Shown: in pieces, positions 42,433 through 52,070 of the stretch
Layout: every line of letters begins with the position of its first letter
Numbering within the stretch: the stretch's first letter is position 1
From: Persicobacter psychrovividus
GTDB taxonomy: Bacteria; Bacteroidota; Bacteroidia; Cytophagales; Cyclobacteriaceae
Length of the DNA stretch: 64,000 nt
Direction of reading: 5' to 3'
NCBI RefSeq assembly: GCF_036492425.1
Contig: NZ_AP025292.1
Coordinates: forward strand, 186,001-250,000
Made by a program: the position numbers and the translations under genes
The notes under the pieces: generated by a model
What the model was told of the DNA's origin: nothing
The model's input: only the letters and a program-made list of their open reading frames with translations
Database searches by the model: none

Positions 42433-43476
42433 TTATTTTGTTTTCAAAACAGAAATGGATTCATAGTATTTGGTAATCGCCTCGGTCAGTTGCACAGACT
42501 CAATCAAAAAGCCATCATGTCCGTAAAGGCTGTCGATTTCTGAATAGTGTGCCTGTGGCGTGTGTTTAGCCAAAAATTGTTGTTCCTCAATCGGAAATAA
42601 AATATCGGAACTCAGGCCAATGTATAGGCAAGGGATATTGATTGCCGACAGCACAGCCTCCAGGGTGCCGCGCTTGCGTCCAATATTTTGGGAGTCCATC
42701 GCTTTGGAAAGGTACCAATAGCTGAACGCATTGAAACGCTTCACCAGCTTTTCACCCTGATATTCCTGATAGGAACAAGCGCGGAAGTTTTCAAGCTTGT
42801 CATCGTCAGGGTCCTGTTGTGTGGCCAGATAAGTCTGATAATTTCGGTAAGAGAGCATGGCTACCGCACGTGCCGTTTTTAGGCCACTGAGACCTGCTTC
42901 AGGCTGACGCTCCTGCCAGCTTGGGTCTTGCTCAATCGCCATACGCTGAGTTTGGTTGAAGGCAATTCCCCAGGGAGAGTGTTTGGCACTTGCACCAATA
43001 CAGATCAAATTTTGAATGACCTCAGGGCGAGAGATCGTCCATTCCAATGCCTGTTGCCCTCCGAGTGAGCAACCAATAAGCTGCTGAATTTTTTTCAGTC
43101 CCAAATCTGCCCGAAGAAGATCAAAAGCCCCGATGATGTCCCTGTTGGTAAGTACTGGGAAATCGTGAAAATAAGGCTGACCTGTTTCTGTATTGGTGCT
43201 CAACGGTCCCGTAGAACCATAGCAGCTGCCGAGCATATTGGCACAAACAATAAAATCCCGAGCGGGATCGTAAAGCTTGCCTTCGCCAAAAAGGCCCGGC
43301 CACCAGTCAAGGACATTATCATTTCCAGAAAAGGCATGACAAACCCAAACGACATTGTCCTGGGTCGCATTAAGGGTTCCGAGGGTGGTATAGGCCAGCT
43401 CAAAACTGTTGAGTGTGGCACCGCTCTCGGTTAAAAATGGTTTAGTGTATTTAAAAATATGCTGTTGTGCAGTCAT
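42433..43476 (-). CDS. metX: Homoserine O-acetyltransferase
   Basis: 347 residues. Alpha/beta-hydrolase with the nucleophile elbow IGCSLGGQQALEW (Ser near 141), Asp in GLSSDILFPI and His in YGHDGFLIE. MetX family; it acetylates homoserine to start methionine synthesis. Sequence alone cannot exclude succinyl-CoA use. It is downstream of metY in a two-gene unit preceded by a SAM-I riboswitch. Confidence 0.93.
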   Translation of the reverse strand: MTAQQHIFKYTKPFLTESGATLNSFELAYTTLGTLNATQDNVVWVCHAFSGNDNVLDWWPGLFGEGKLYDPARDFIVCANMLGSCYGSTGPLSTNTETGQPYFHDFPVLTNRDIIGAFDLLRADLGLKKIQQLIGCSLGGQQALEWTISRPEVIQNLICIGASAKHSPWGIAFNQTQRMAIEQDPSWQERQPEAGLSGLKTARAVAMLSYRNYQTYLATQQDPDDDKLENFRACSYQEYQGEKLVKRFNAFSYWYLSKAMDSQNIGRKRGTLEAVLSAINIPCLYIGLSSDILFPIEEQQFLAKHTPQAHYSEIDSLYGHDGFLIESVQLTEAITKYYESISVLKTK

Positions 43477-43498
43477 GCTTGTGTTTTTGTCAAAGTCA

Positions 43499-43534
43499 CT
43501 GAAGTGGTGAAGAAAGTGCTCTTCGCCACTTCAG
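43499..43534 (-). other. Intercistronic hairpin between metY and metX
   Basis: CTGAAGTGGTGAAGA and TCTTCGCCACTTCAG form a 15-bp stem (one G-T pair) around a 6-base loop. There is no T run on the minus strand, so it is more likely an RNA stabiliser or processing site than a terminator. Confidence 0.55.
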
Positions 43535-43547
43535 CGGAAAGTATATA

Positions 43548-45002
<1,455 letters not shown>

Positions 45003-45119
45003 CTATGGGCGCATTCGTTCAAAAACAGCGACATAAAGGGGTTTGACCTTCGCAGCATTGCGAAAGTATTCAGGAGTGTTGGCTTCAATGGCCAAAAAAT
45101 AGTGCTGAGATAATTTCAT
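45003..45119 (-). CDS. 38-codon ORF directly after the SAM riboswitch
   Basis: ATG at 45119, stop at 45003: MKLSQHYFLAIEANTPEYFR then 18 residues ending ERMRP. The start codon is 8-9 nt beyond the 3' strand of the riboswitch P1 helix, exactly where a SAM-controlled ribosome site would lie, whereas metY starts about 260 nt away. It has one Met early and no run of Met codons, so is not a classic Met-counting leader peptide. Function unknown; could be a spurious ORF. Confidence 0.4.
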   Translation of the reverse strand: MKLSQHYFLAIEANTPEYFRNAAKVKPLYVAVFERMRP

Positions 45120-45127
45120 TGTCGTTA

Positions 45128-45229
45128 ATTTATATTCACCAATTATTCTTGGTTCAGGAATTAGCACCTTAACGAGGGTCAGGTTGCTAGAGCTTCTTCG
45201 AGCCTGTCTCTTCACTCTTCTTTATAAAT
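45128..45229 (-). promoter_or_regulatory. SAM-I (S-box) riboswitch
   Basis: On the minus strand: P1 ATTTATA...TATAAAT closes the aptamer; inside are the hallmarks GAGTGAAGAGAC, AGCAACCTGACCC and AAGGTGCTAATTCC. The arrangement is that of the SAM-I aptamer that controls methionine genes. It sits upstream of metY-metX (with a 38-codon ORF between). High SAM should lower expression. The expression platform is probably translational; no terminator hairpin follows P1. Confidence 0.9.
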
Positions 45230-45355
45230 CAATGCGTGGATACCGCCTTGACTTGATGCCTCAAATATCTGCGGCAAAAAACAATTATCCAAATGTTGGG
45301 CTGATTTTTTTATGGAAACCCAAATTTTGTGTGGTGTGCAGGGTGTTTTGCCTAC

Positions 45356-45613
45356 TTAGATTTCAAAGTCGAAATCCACTTGTCGGCTTTGAATGAAGGG
45401 AAAGTGAAAATCCAGCCAAAATTCATAATCGGCATATGGGGCGCACTCATAAGGTTGCTCGCTGCCAATTTGTAAAGTTTTTAGGGCGCCTTTAGGAAGC
45501 CAGCAGAGAAAATCAATACGTTGGCTGAAGGGTAGATTGGCGATCAGAATGTACTCCAATCCCTGAAAATAGGTAGAGGGTGTCTTCATCATAAAAGGTG
45601 TTAGGTCTTGCAT
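45356..45613 (-). CDS. Hypothetical protein
   Basis: The most likely start is the ATG at 45613 (MQDLTPFMMKTPSTYFQGLE), giving 85 residues; an alternative ATG at 45676 lies 26 bp after the endonuclease stop. Aromatic-rich with a beta-strand-like pattern (LEYILIANLPFSQRIDFLCW, DYEFWLDFHFPFIQSRQVDF). No family recognised. It is cotranscribed with the upstream endonuclease/phosphatase gene. Coding is supported by the spacing and orientation only. Confidence 0.5.
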   Translation of the reverse strand: MQDLTPFMMKTPSTYFQGLEYILIANLPFSQRIDFLCWLPKGALKTLQIGSEQPYECAPYADYEFWLDFHFPFIQSRQVDFDFEI

Positions 45614-45702
45614 GAAGATAGTGATGAATGTGCTGTTTTTCAATTTTTTTATGTGAACATATTGTTTTCTATTCATTAAAAATTCGATGATTGATCAACA
45701 GG

Positions 45703-46770
45703 CTATTTTTTCGAGGTATTTGGCAGTCTGTACTTGCCCCGTATCGGGAAGTGATCTGAAAATGAGACCTTTCTCAGCGTTTCAAAATATTCAACCCCAA
45801 GGGAGGGGCTGTAAAACTGTTGATCAATCCTGAGGAAGAACAGCGGCCCATGCAAGGTAAAACCAAAGCCATTTCCTGCCGACTGAAAAGCATTGTTCAG
45901 GTGGCGGCAATATTGCTGATAATTATAGGAAATGGGCGGGTCGTTGAAATCTCCGCAGACAATTACAGGGTGCGGACTGCTGAGAATGTGCTCCAGAATT
46001 TCCCGAGCCTGCTTACTGCGCACTTTCTGACCATTCTTGAATTTTTTAAAGATCGTTGCATAGATTTTTGAAGGCTCCCGAATGGTTTGTTCCTGATTGA
46101 TGCCCATAGAATGCAAATGCAGATTGTAGATTCGGAGGGTGTCCTGCGTACCGATAAGCAGGTCGGCGAAGATCGCCTGATTCAGTCGGTCTTCATTAAT
46201 ATCTATTTGCCCCTGATGAACAATTGGGAACTTTGAAAATATAGCCATTCCCCTGCTGTATTCATCATCTTCGGCATATTCATCGTAGTTGAGCACAAAA
46301 GTATGATACCCCTTCACCTTGAGTTTTTTACTTACATTGAGCTTTTTCCAACGGCCATCACTATAAAATTCCTGAAAGCATTTGATTGGTGAGGGCTCCT
46401 GCGCAATCCATTCGATCAGTTGGTCGGAATATTGCCATTTTTTTGTGGTGTTTGCCTCGGTTTTCGGGCTGCGCATCAGTCGAGTATTATAACTGAGCAC
46501 CTGTATTCCCCTGGTACGGGGCGACAGGCGGTGGTATTGGCAGAGCTGCGGAATGAAATATAGACCCGCGATAGCGGATAGCAATGCTGCCCACTGTATT
46601 TTTCTTGATTTCAGCCAGCAGATCGCAACCAGTAAAAAATTAGTGATCAGTGTGAAAGGAATACATAAGGCCAAAATTCCTGAGAGCTCGAATTGTTCAG
46701 GAGAAATAAATACCGACCCGTATATCAGGCCGCTAAACAGAAAGACTAACCAATTGATTGTTCTGATCAT
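45703..46770 (-). CDS. Membrane-anchored endonuclease/exonuclease/phosphatase family protein
   Basis: 355 residues. Three N-terminal membrane helices (about 5-22, 28-50, 60-75) are followed by the EEP domain: VLSYNTRLM (Asn), CFQEFYS (metal Glu), YNLHLHS, CGDFNDPP (catalytic Asp/Asn) and FSDHFPI (Asp-His). Such Bacteroidota proteins face the periplasm or cytoplasm and act on phosphodiesters or phospholipids; substrate unknown. Its start overlaps no other gene; a small ORF follows. Confidence 0.88.
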   Translation of the reverse strand: MIRTINWLVFLFSGLIYGSVFISPEQFELSGILALCIPFTLITNFLLVAICWLKSRKIQWAALLSAIAGLYFIPQLCQYHRLSPRTRGIQVLSYNTRLMRSPKTEANTTKKWQYSDQLIEWIAQEPSPIKCFQEFYSDGRWKKLNVSKKLKVKGYHTFVLNYDEYAEDDEYSRGMAIFSKFPIVHQGQIDINEDRLNQAIFADLLIGTQDTLRIYNLHLHSMGINQEQTIREPSKIYATIFKKFKNGQKVRSKQAREILEHILSSPHPVIVCGDFNDPPISYNYQQYCRHLNNAFQSAGNGFGFTLHGPLFFLRIDQQFYSPSLGVEYFETLRKVSFSDHFPIRGKYRLPNTSKK

Positions 46771-46919
46771 AGCACCTTAAAAAACGAGAGAATTCAGCTG
46801 ATGTTTTTTTTTGAATTTTTATTTGAACAAAAATAATTTTATCGGCGATATAGCCCTTATTATTATCATTATATGATCAGATTAAAGAGGTGAAAAAACA
46901 ATTTATTGATGCTTTTGCG

Positions 46920-46927
46920 TACCTTTG
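46920..46927 (+). promoter_or_regulatory. -7 box of the NqrM-like gene
   Basis: TACCTTTG, 31 bp before the ATG of the small membrane protein; no clear -33 TTG at 17-23 bp. Confidence 0.4.
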
Positions 46928-46957
46928 AAGACGTAATAAAAATAACGAGTTAAAATT

Positions 46958-47191
46958 ATGGCAACATATCTTATTGTAATCGGATTCTTTGCTGCGTTCT
47001 TTGTACTGATGTCAGTTAGATTGATCTTTAAAAAAGATGGTCAGTTTAGAGGGACATGTGCCTCTCAGAGCCCATTTTTGAACAAAACAGGAGAACCATG
47101 TGGCTTTTGTGGAAAAACACCAGACCAGTGTAAAAACCGCAAAGACAAAGGGGCTTCGCCGTCAGTGGATGAACTGTTGGCAGGGAAATAG
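46958..47191 (+). CDS. Small membrane protein, NqrM/DUF539-like
   Basis: 77 residues. One N-terminal membrane helix (about 3-24) then VRLIFKKDGQFRGTCASQSP and a Cys cluster (GEPCGFCGKTPDQCKNRK) with C-x2-C and an additional Cys. The pattern recalls NqrM, the small protein needed to insert an iron centre into Na+-NQR, and similar proteins are frequent in Bacteroidota just upstream of glmM, as here. The homology is suggestive and the functional claim uncertain. Confidence 0.65.
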   Translation: MATYLIVIGFFAAFFVLMSVRLIFKKDGQFRGTCASQSPFLNKTGEPCGFCGKTPDQCKNRKDKGASPSVDELLAGK

Positions 47192-47294
47192 ACATAAGTT
47201 GTATATTTTTGCATATTAACCCGTTTATTTATTGCCTTTTCAAGAGGGAATAACTCCTTTTTTATTATTTTTGCGCGAATCATTAGAATTATAG

Positions 47295-48689
47295 ATGACA
47301 CTGATAAAATCAATTTCAGGTATTAGAGGGACTATCGGCGGTAAGGCTGGTGAGTCTTTAACACCTGTGGATGTGGTAAAATTCGCTGCTGCATTTGGTA
47401 CTTGGGTAAAAAATACCACTGACAATCCACGCATCGTGATTGGCCGTGATGCCCGTATCTCAGGAGAGATGGTATCGAATTTGGTAGTAGCTACTTTGCA
47501 GGGATTAGGGATTGATGTGGTCGATTTAGGCCTGTCTACTACCCCTACGGTAGAGATTGCAGTGACTTTGGAAAAAGCTGGTGGAGGAATTATCCTTACT
47601 GCAAGCCATAACCCACTACAGTGGAATGCTCTTAAATTGTTGAACGACAAGGGAGAGTTTATCACTGCGGAAAATGGTGCCGAAGTTTTGGAAATTGCCG
47701 AAAAGGAAGCTTTTGAATTTGCTGAAGTTCACCATTTAGGGGCTTACAGCAAGGCGGAAGGTTACATCGAGAAGCATATTGAGATGGTATTGGATTTGCC
47801 ATTGGTTGATGTGGAGGCCATTAAGGCCGCAAACTTCAGAATTGCGATCGACTGTGTAAACTCAACAGGTGGTATTGCATTGCCAAAGTTGTTGGCTGCA
47901 TTGGGTGTGGATCAGGTAAAGGAATTTTACTGTGAGCCTACGGGGCATTTCCCGCACAACCCAGAGCCATTGCCAGAAAACTTACGCCAGTTCTCTCAGG
48001 AATTACAGAGCGGTGCTTTTGATTTAGGTATTGTCGTTGATCCAGATGTTGACCGTTTGGTTTTCATGAAAGAAGACGGCGAATCTTTTGGTGAAGAATA
48101 TACTTTGGTGGCCATTGCCGATTACGTATTGAAAGCTACAGGTGGAGGAAATACTGTTTCCAACCTGTCTTCAACTCGTGCATTGCGTGATGTTACCGAA
48201 AAGCTGGGAGGTCAGTACACTTCAGCAGCCGTAGGCGAGGTGAACGTGGTTACGGAAATGAAAGCTCAAAATGCTATTATTGGTGGTGAAGGTAATGGGG
48301 GTGTAATTTACCCTGAATTACATTACGGACGCGATGCATTGGTAGGAATTGCTTTATTCTTGAGCCATTTGGCAAAATTTGGTAAGTCGATCTCCTTCTT
48401 GCGTTCTACTTATCCAAGCTATTTCATCTCTAAGAATAAGATTGAACTGACACCCGATGTGGATGTTGACTTGATTTTGGAGAAAATCGCTGATAAATAT
48501 AAGAAGCATCCAGTAAATACTATTGACGGGGTGAAGATTGATTTTGACCAAGAGTGGGTTCACCTGCGCAAGTCAAATACTGAGCCGATCATCCGTATTT
48601 ATTCCGAGTCGCCATCATTGGCTACTGCAGACCATTTGGCCAACAAAATTATCTCCGATATCCGCGAGATTATTACAGACGAAAATTAA
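47295..48689 (+). CDS. glmM: Phosphoglucosamine mutase
   Basis: 464 residues. Alpha-D-phosphohexomutase fold: SGIRGTIGG start, the phosphoserine loop LTASHNPLQWNALKLL (about 100-115), the Mg loop DPDVDRL (about 252-258), the sugar-binding GEGNGGV and the phosphate-binding RKSNTEPIIRIYSES near the C-terminus. It converts GlcN-6-P to GlcN-1-P for UDP-GlcNAc. A phosphomannomutase role cannot be excluded from sequence, but GlmM is likely because no other candidate is seen. Confidence 0.85.
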   Translation: MTLIKSISGIRGTIGGKAGESLTPVDVVKFAAAFGTWVKNTTDNPRIVIGRDARISGEMVSNLVVATLQGLGIDVVDLGLSTTPTVEIAVTLEKAGGGIILTASHNPLQWNALKLLNDKGEFITAENGAEVLEIAEKEAFEFAEVHHLGAYSKAEGYIEKHIEMVLDLPLVDVEAIKAANFRIAIDCVNSTGGIALPKLLAALGVDQVKEFYCEPTGHFPHNPEPLPENLRQFSQELQSGAFDLGIVVDPDVDRLVFMKEDGESFGEEYTLVAIADYVLKATGGGNTVSNLSSTRALRDVTEKLGGQYTSAAVGEVNVVTEMKAQNAIIGGEGNGGVIYPELHYGRDALVGIALFLSHLAKFGKSISFLRSTYPSYFISKNKIELTPDVDVDLILEKIADKYKKHPVNTIDGVKIDFDQEWVHLRKSNTEPIIRIYSESPSLATADHLANKIISDIREIITDEN

Positions 48690-48722
48690 AAGCCCGTACA
48701 GCAGGCTTTCCAATAAAATATC

Positions 48723-48756
48723 AACCGCACGGCAATCAGGCTGTGCGGTTTTTTTT
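48723..48756 (+). terminator. Intrinsic terminator of glmM
   Basis: AACCGCAC...GTGCGGTT stem and T run; directly overlaps the -7 box TATATTTG (48756-48763) of the next gene. Confidence 0.75.
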
Positions 48757-48808
48757 ATATTTGAGAAAACCTTCCATTTTTCCGTTGAATACACGATCCT
48801 AAAACGAT

Positions 48809-49939
48809 ATGAAAGTATATTTTGATAATGCAGCAACAACCCCTGTTGCTCCCGCTGTTTTTGAGGCCATGATCCCCTTCCTCAGGGACCATTTCGGTAA
48901 CCCTAACTCCATGCATGCCCACGGCCGAGAAAGTCGTTCGGCAGTTGAGCGTGCCCGAAAGGTGGTGGCGAAGCTGCTTGGTGCGGCACCTTCTGAAATT
49001 ATTTTTACTTCGGGCGGGACAGAATCTGATAATACGGCCATTAAGGGCGCCGTGAAGGCTTACGGATTAAAGCACATCATCACTACTGCTATTGAGCACC
49101 ATGCGGTGTTGCACACCGTCGAAGAACTGGAGCAAGAAGGGCTGATTAGCTGCCATTTTGTGAAGCTGAAAGAACATGGCGCTGTAGATATGGATCATCT
49201 GCAGGAGTTATTGAAAAGCTATGGAACTTCAGCACTGGTAACATTGATGCACGGCAATAACGAAGTTGGGAATTTGCTCGACATTGAAAAAGTAGGCCAC
49301 TTGTGTAAGGAACATGGTGCGAAATTTCATACGGATGCTGTTCAGACGGTCGGGCACTACCCCTTCAACCTGCAGGAAAGTAATATTGATTTTCTTGCCG
49401 CATCAGCACATAAATTTAATGGCCCCAAGGGTGTTGGCGTACTTTATATCAAAAAAGATCAAAAGATTGGGCCATTTATTCAGGGTGGTGGCCAGGAGCG
49501 CGGAATGCGTGGCGGTACGGAAAATGTCGCCAGCATCGTAGGACTGGCGGAAGCGTTGAGTCTTGCGCATCACGACATGGCACAAGACCGAGCACATGCG
49601 GAACAGCTAAAAAGCCACATGATTAATGCACTGCAGCAAAAAATGGATGGCGTTACTTTCAATGGGCAATCTGGAGCTCTTGACCAAAGTCTTTATGGCG
49701 TGTTGAATGTTTGCTTGCCTTCCACCAAGGATGCTGGGATGCTATTGTTCAGCCTTGACCTGAAAGGTATTTCTGCTTCAGGAGGTAGTGCCTGTTCTGC
49801 TGGAGCACTGACGGGCTCTCATGTATTGACTGCTATCGGTGTGCCTTCTGATCAGCCAAGCATTCGTTTTTCATTTGGTAAATACAATACCATTGAAGAG
49901 GCCAATTATGTGATTGAGCAGCTAATGGGCATACTGTAG
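48809..49939 (+). CDS. Cysteine desulfurase (NifS/IscS-like)
   Basis: 376 residues. PLP fold type I with DNAATTPV start, HHAVLHT (His that stacks on PLP), the Lys of SAHKFNGPKGVG (about residue 196-202) and the persulfide Cys in SASGGSACSAGALTG (about C329). It moves sulfur from cysteine for Fe-S clusters and tRNA thiolation. Group II-like SufS has a longer N-terminus; this length and loop are IscS/NifS-type. Monocistronic. Confidence 0.9.
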   Translation: MKVYFDNAATTPVAPAVFEAMIPFLRDHFGNPNSMHAHGRESRSAVERARKVVAKLLGAAPSEIIFTSGGTESDNTAIKGAVKAYGLKHIITTAIEHHAVLHTVEELEQEGLISCHFVKLKEHGAVDMDHLQELLKSYGTSALVTLMHGNNEVGNLLDIEKVGHLCKEHGAKFHTDAVQTVGHYPFNLQESNIDFLAASAHKFNGPKGVGVLYIKKDQKIGPFIQGGGQERGMRGGTENVASIVGLAEALSLAHHDMAQDRAHAEQLKSHMINALQQKMDGVTFNGQSGALDQSLYGVLNVCLPSTKDAGMLLFSLDLKGISASGGSACSAGALTGSHVLTAIGVPSDQPSIRFSFGKYNTIEEANYVIEQLMGIL

Positions 49940-49966
49940 CCATCGGCACATTTTGCAAGCGTACTA

Positions 49967-49993
49967 TTGGTCGCAGTAAAATGCTGCGACCAA
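49967..49993 (+). terminator. Hairpin after the cysteine desulfurase, weak terminator candidate
   Basis: TTGGTCGCAG pairs perfectly with CTGCGACCAA (10 bp) around a 7-base loop. It is followed by ATAAAAGG, not a T run. Confidence 0.4.
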
Positions 49994-50147
49994 ATAAAAG
50001 GGGCGACCGATCGGTTATTGGAAAGGGGTCTTTTTCGCGCCTTAAAGCTTGCTGATATTACAGGCTGATCCAATGTCAGCCCAAACCATGATCAAATTTA
50101 GAGGTTCGGCTACACAGGGGCGCATCCGCAGGGCCTCTGTAAAACGA

Positions 50148-51176
50148 TCAGTCCAAATGCTTATGCACCATCTCTTCGAGGCATTTTACCCAGGTGGGGT
50201 GCGCATTCAGGCTTGGTACCAAATCCCATTGTTCTCCTCCAGCTTCCAAAAATTCTTCTTTGAATTCATCGCCAACCTCAACAGTGGTTTCCAGGCAGTC
50301 AGCGATAAAGCTTGGCGAAAATGCCAACACTTTTTTATAGCCTTTCGCGGGCATTTCTTTCAGCATTTGGTCTGCGTAAGGCTGAATCCATGGGTCTTTT
50401 CCAAGCCGTGACTGGAAGGCTACACTGAATTTCTCCTCAGGAATTTGAAGCGCCTGTGCTACAAGGCGTGCGGTATGGAAGCACTGTGCACGGTAGCAAT
50501 ATCGGTTTTTGGCGTGGTAGGTATCGCAACATTTGCCAAGCTGACAGTAGCCGTCACATGAGGCCTTCTTGATTTGCCGTTCTGGAATACCATGAAAGCT
50601 GAAAAGGAAATGATCGTAATCGGTTTTTTCCATTAGCGGCTGAGCCTGCTCTGCAATGGTTTGTATGAATAGTGGCTCTTCGAGAAACTGCTCGACAAAC
50701 TTAATGGTTGGAATTACCTGCCAATCCTTAACAATCTCCATCACTTTGTCAGCCACTGAACCCGTAGTCGCTGATGCGTATTGTGGAAACAGTGGAATCA
50801 CTAAAATTTCCGATACATTTTTGGCCATCAGCTGATCCAGTGCCGAGGCTATACTTGGCTGCTGATATCGCATCCCCAAGGCCACTTCGTAGGTGGTGCC
50901 GAGCGCCTCGCTAAGTGCTTGCTGAACATCCAGGCCGTAAAACATCAGTGGAGAGCCTCGGTCTTCCCATAGCTGCTGATAGACCTTTGCTGATTTTGGT
51001 GCACGGAAAGGTGCAATAATCAGATTGACGAGCATCCACCGGCCTATAGGGTTAATATCGATCACCCTTTTATCTGAAAGGAATTCCCTTAAATATTTTC
51101 TGACATCAGGTGTTGAGGGGCTGTCAGGAGTACCAAGATTGACAATCAGTACACCTTTCTTTGATGGTTTATTCAT
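50148..51176 (-). CDS. hemH: Ferrochelatase
   Basis: Start at the ATG at 51176 (MNKPSKKGVLIVNLGTPDSP); an in-frame extension to 51257 is unlikely. 342 residues. Inserts Fe2+ into protoporphyrin IX. His in FLFSFHGIPERQ and Glu in SPSFIADCLETTVEV form the catalytic pair. A Cys-rich stretch CDGYCQLGKCCDTYHAK, then CYRAQC, looks like the variant iron-sulfur or thiol motif of Bacteroidota ferrochelatases. Last gene of a run with psd and gdhA. Confidence 0.95.
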   Translation of the reverse strand: MNKPSKKGVLIVNLGTPDSPSTPDVRKYLREFLSDKRVIDINPIGRWMLVNLIIAPFRAPKSAKVYQQLWEDRGSPLMFYGLDVQQALSEALGTTYEVALGMRYQQPSIASALDQLMAKNVSEILVIPLFPQYASATTGSVADKVMEIVKDWQVIPTIKFVEQFLEEPLFIQTIAEQAQPLMEKTDYDHFLFSFHGIPERQIKKASCDGYCQLGKCCDTYHAKNRYCYRAQCFHTARLVAQALQIPEEKFSVAFQSRLGKDPWIQPYADQMLKEMPAKGYKKVLAFSPSFIADCLETTVEVGDEFKEEFLEAGGEQWDLVPSLNAHPTWVKCLEEMVHKHLD

Positions 51177-51279
51177 GTTGTTGATGATTAGCGGTCCTGC
51201 TTCTGGGTTGAAATAAAAAAGCTCTTTCTGCATCAAAATAGCAAAAAGAGCTTTCATTCATCTATGTAATGATGTTTAA

Positions 51280-51948
51280 TTAATCTTCTGAAGGAAGCTC
51301 AGCAATGATCGTCTTGCCTCCTTTTGTTTTTTGGTTCAGATTGACCTTCACTTTGGTGCCTATCGGTAAAAATACATCTACCCGAGAACCAAATTTAATA
51401 AAGCCATATTCCTGCCCTGCACTGTAAGGTTTACCCACCTTCGCATAGCATTTGATTCGGCGAGCCATTGCCCCGGCAATCTGGCGAACCAACACTTCTG
51501 TTCCTGATTCATTCTTCAGGACCATCGTTGTACGCTCATTCTCTGAACTTGCTTTTGGGTGCCATGCTACCAGGTATTTACCTGCATGATACTTGTAAAA
51601 TGATACAATCCCTTTGATTGGCGCACGGTTGTTATGAACATTCAGTGGCGACATAAAGATGGAAATCTGCTGACGCTTTTCCTTGAAGTACTCATTTTCT
51701 ATTACCTCTTCAATCACCACTACTTTCCCATCTGCTGGAGCAATAACTTGCCCGTCTTCCACGTTCAAACGACGCTTCGGCATTCGGAAAAACTGTAAGT
51801 TTAATAAGAAGAAAATAACACTTACGATCTGACTGATGCGCTGTGCTAAAATATGCTGCTCTAAATAGAAAATGATGCCAGCATTGATCGCGACTAATAT
51901 AAGGAGCAGAATAGTTAAATAAGTTCTGCCTTCTTTATGTATCGTCAT
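51280..51948 (-). CDS. psd: Phosphatidylserine decarboxylase family protein
   Basis: Start at the ATG at 51948 (MTIHKEGRTYLTI); 222 residues, the short PSD-A type. Two N-terminal membrane helices (about 10-45), then ADGKVVVIEE, MSPLNVHNNRAPI (His), and the self-cleavage site FIKFGSRVDVFLP, where the Gly-Ser bond splits to make the pyruvoyl subunit. It makes phosphatidylethanolamine. CdsA, encoded 1.5 kb upstream, makes CDP-diacylglycerol, so both serve phospholipid synthesis. Confidence 0.92.
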   Translation of the reverse strand: MTIHKEGRTYLTILLLILVAINAGIIFYLEQHILAQRISQIVSVIFFLLNLQFFRMPKRRLNVEDGQVIAPADGKVVVIEEVIENEYFKEKRQQISIFMSPLNVHNNRAPIKGIVSFYKYHAGKYLVAWHPKASSENERTTMVLKNESGTEVLVRQIAGAMARRIKCYAKVGKPYSAGQEYGFIKFGSRVDVFLPIGTKVKVNLNQKTKGGKTIIAELPSED

Positions 51949-52004
51949 ATTAAATTCTAAGAATGTCCGTTTAATGGCGGTTTTCCGCTGTAAAAGAACA
52001 AAGG

Positions 52005-52039
52005 TAAAAAAAAGCAAGCAATAAATTACTATTGCTTGC
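52005..52039 (-). terminator. Intrinsic terminator of gdhA
   Basis: On the minus strand GCAAGCAATA and TATTGCTTGC arms are followed by a T run, 32 bp after the gdhA stop. Confidence 0.75.
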
Positions 52040-52070
52040 CTCTGCTTGATTTAAAAAAGCAAATATTCTA

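Noticed and set aside
45120-45215. In-frame 5' extension of the 38-codon ORF (ATG at 45215)
   Set aside because: This stretch is the SAM-I aptamer itself; the conserved RNA motifs explain the bases better than coding.
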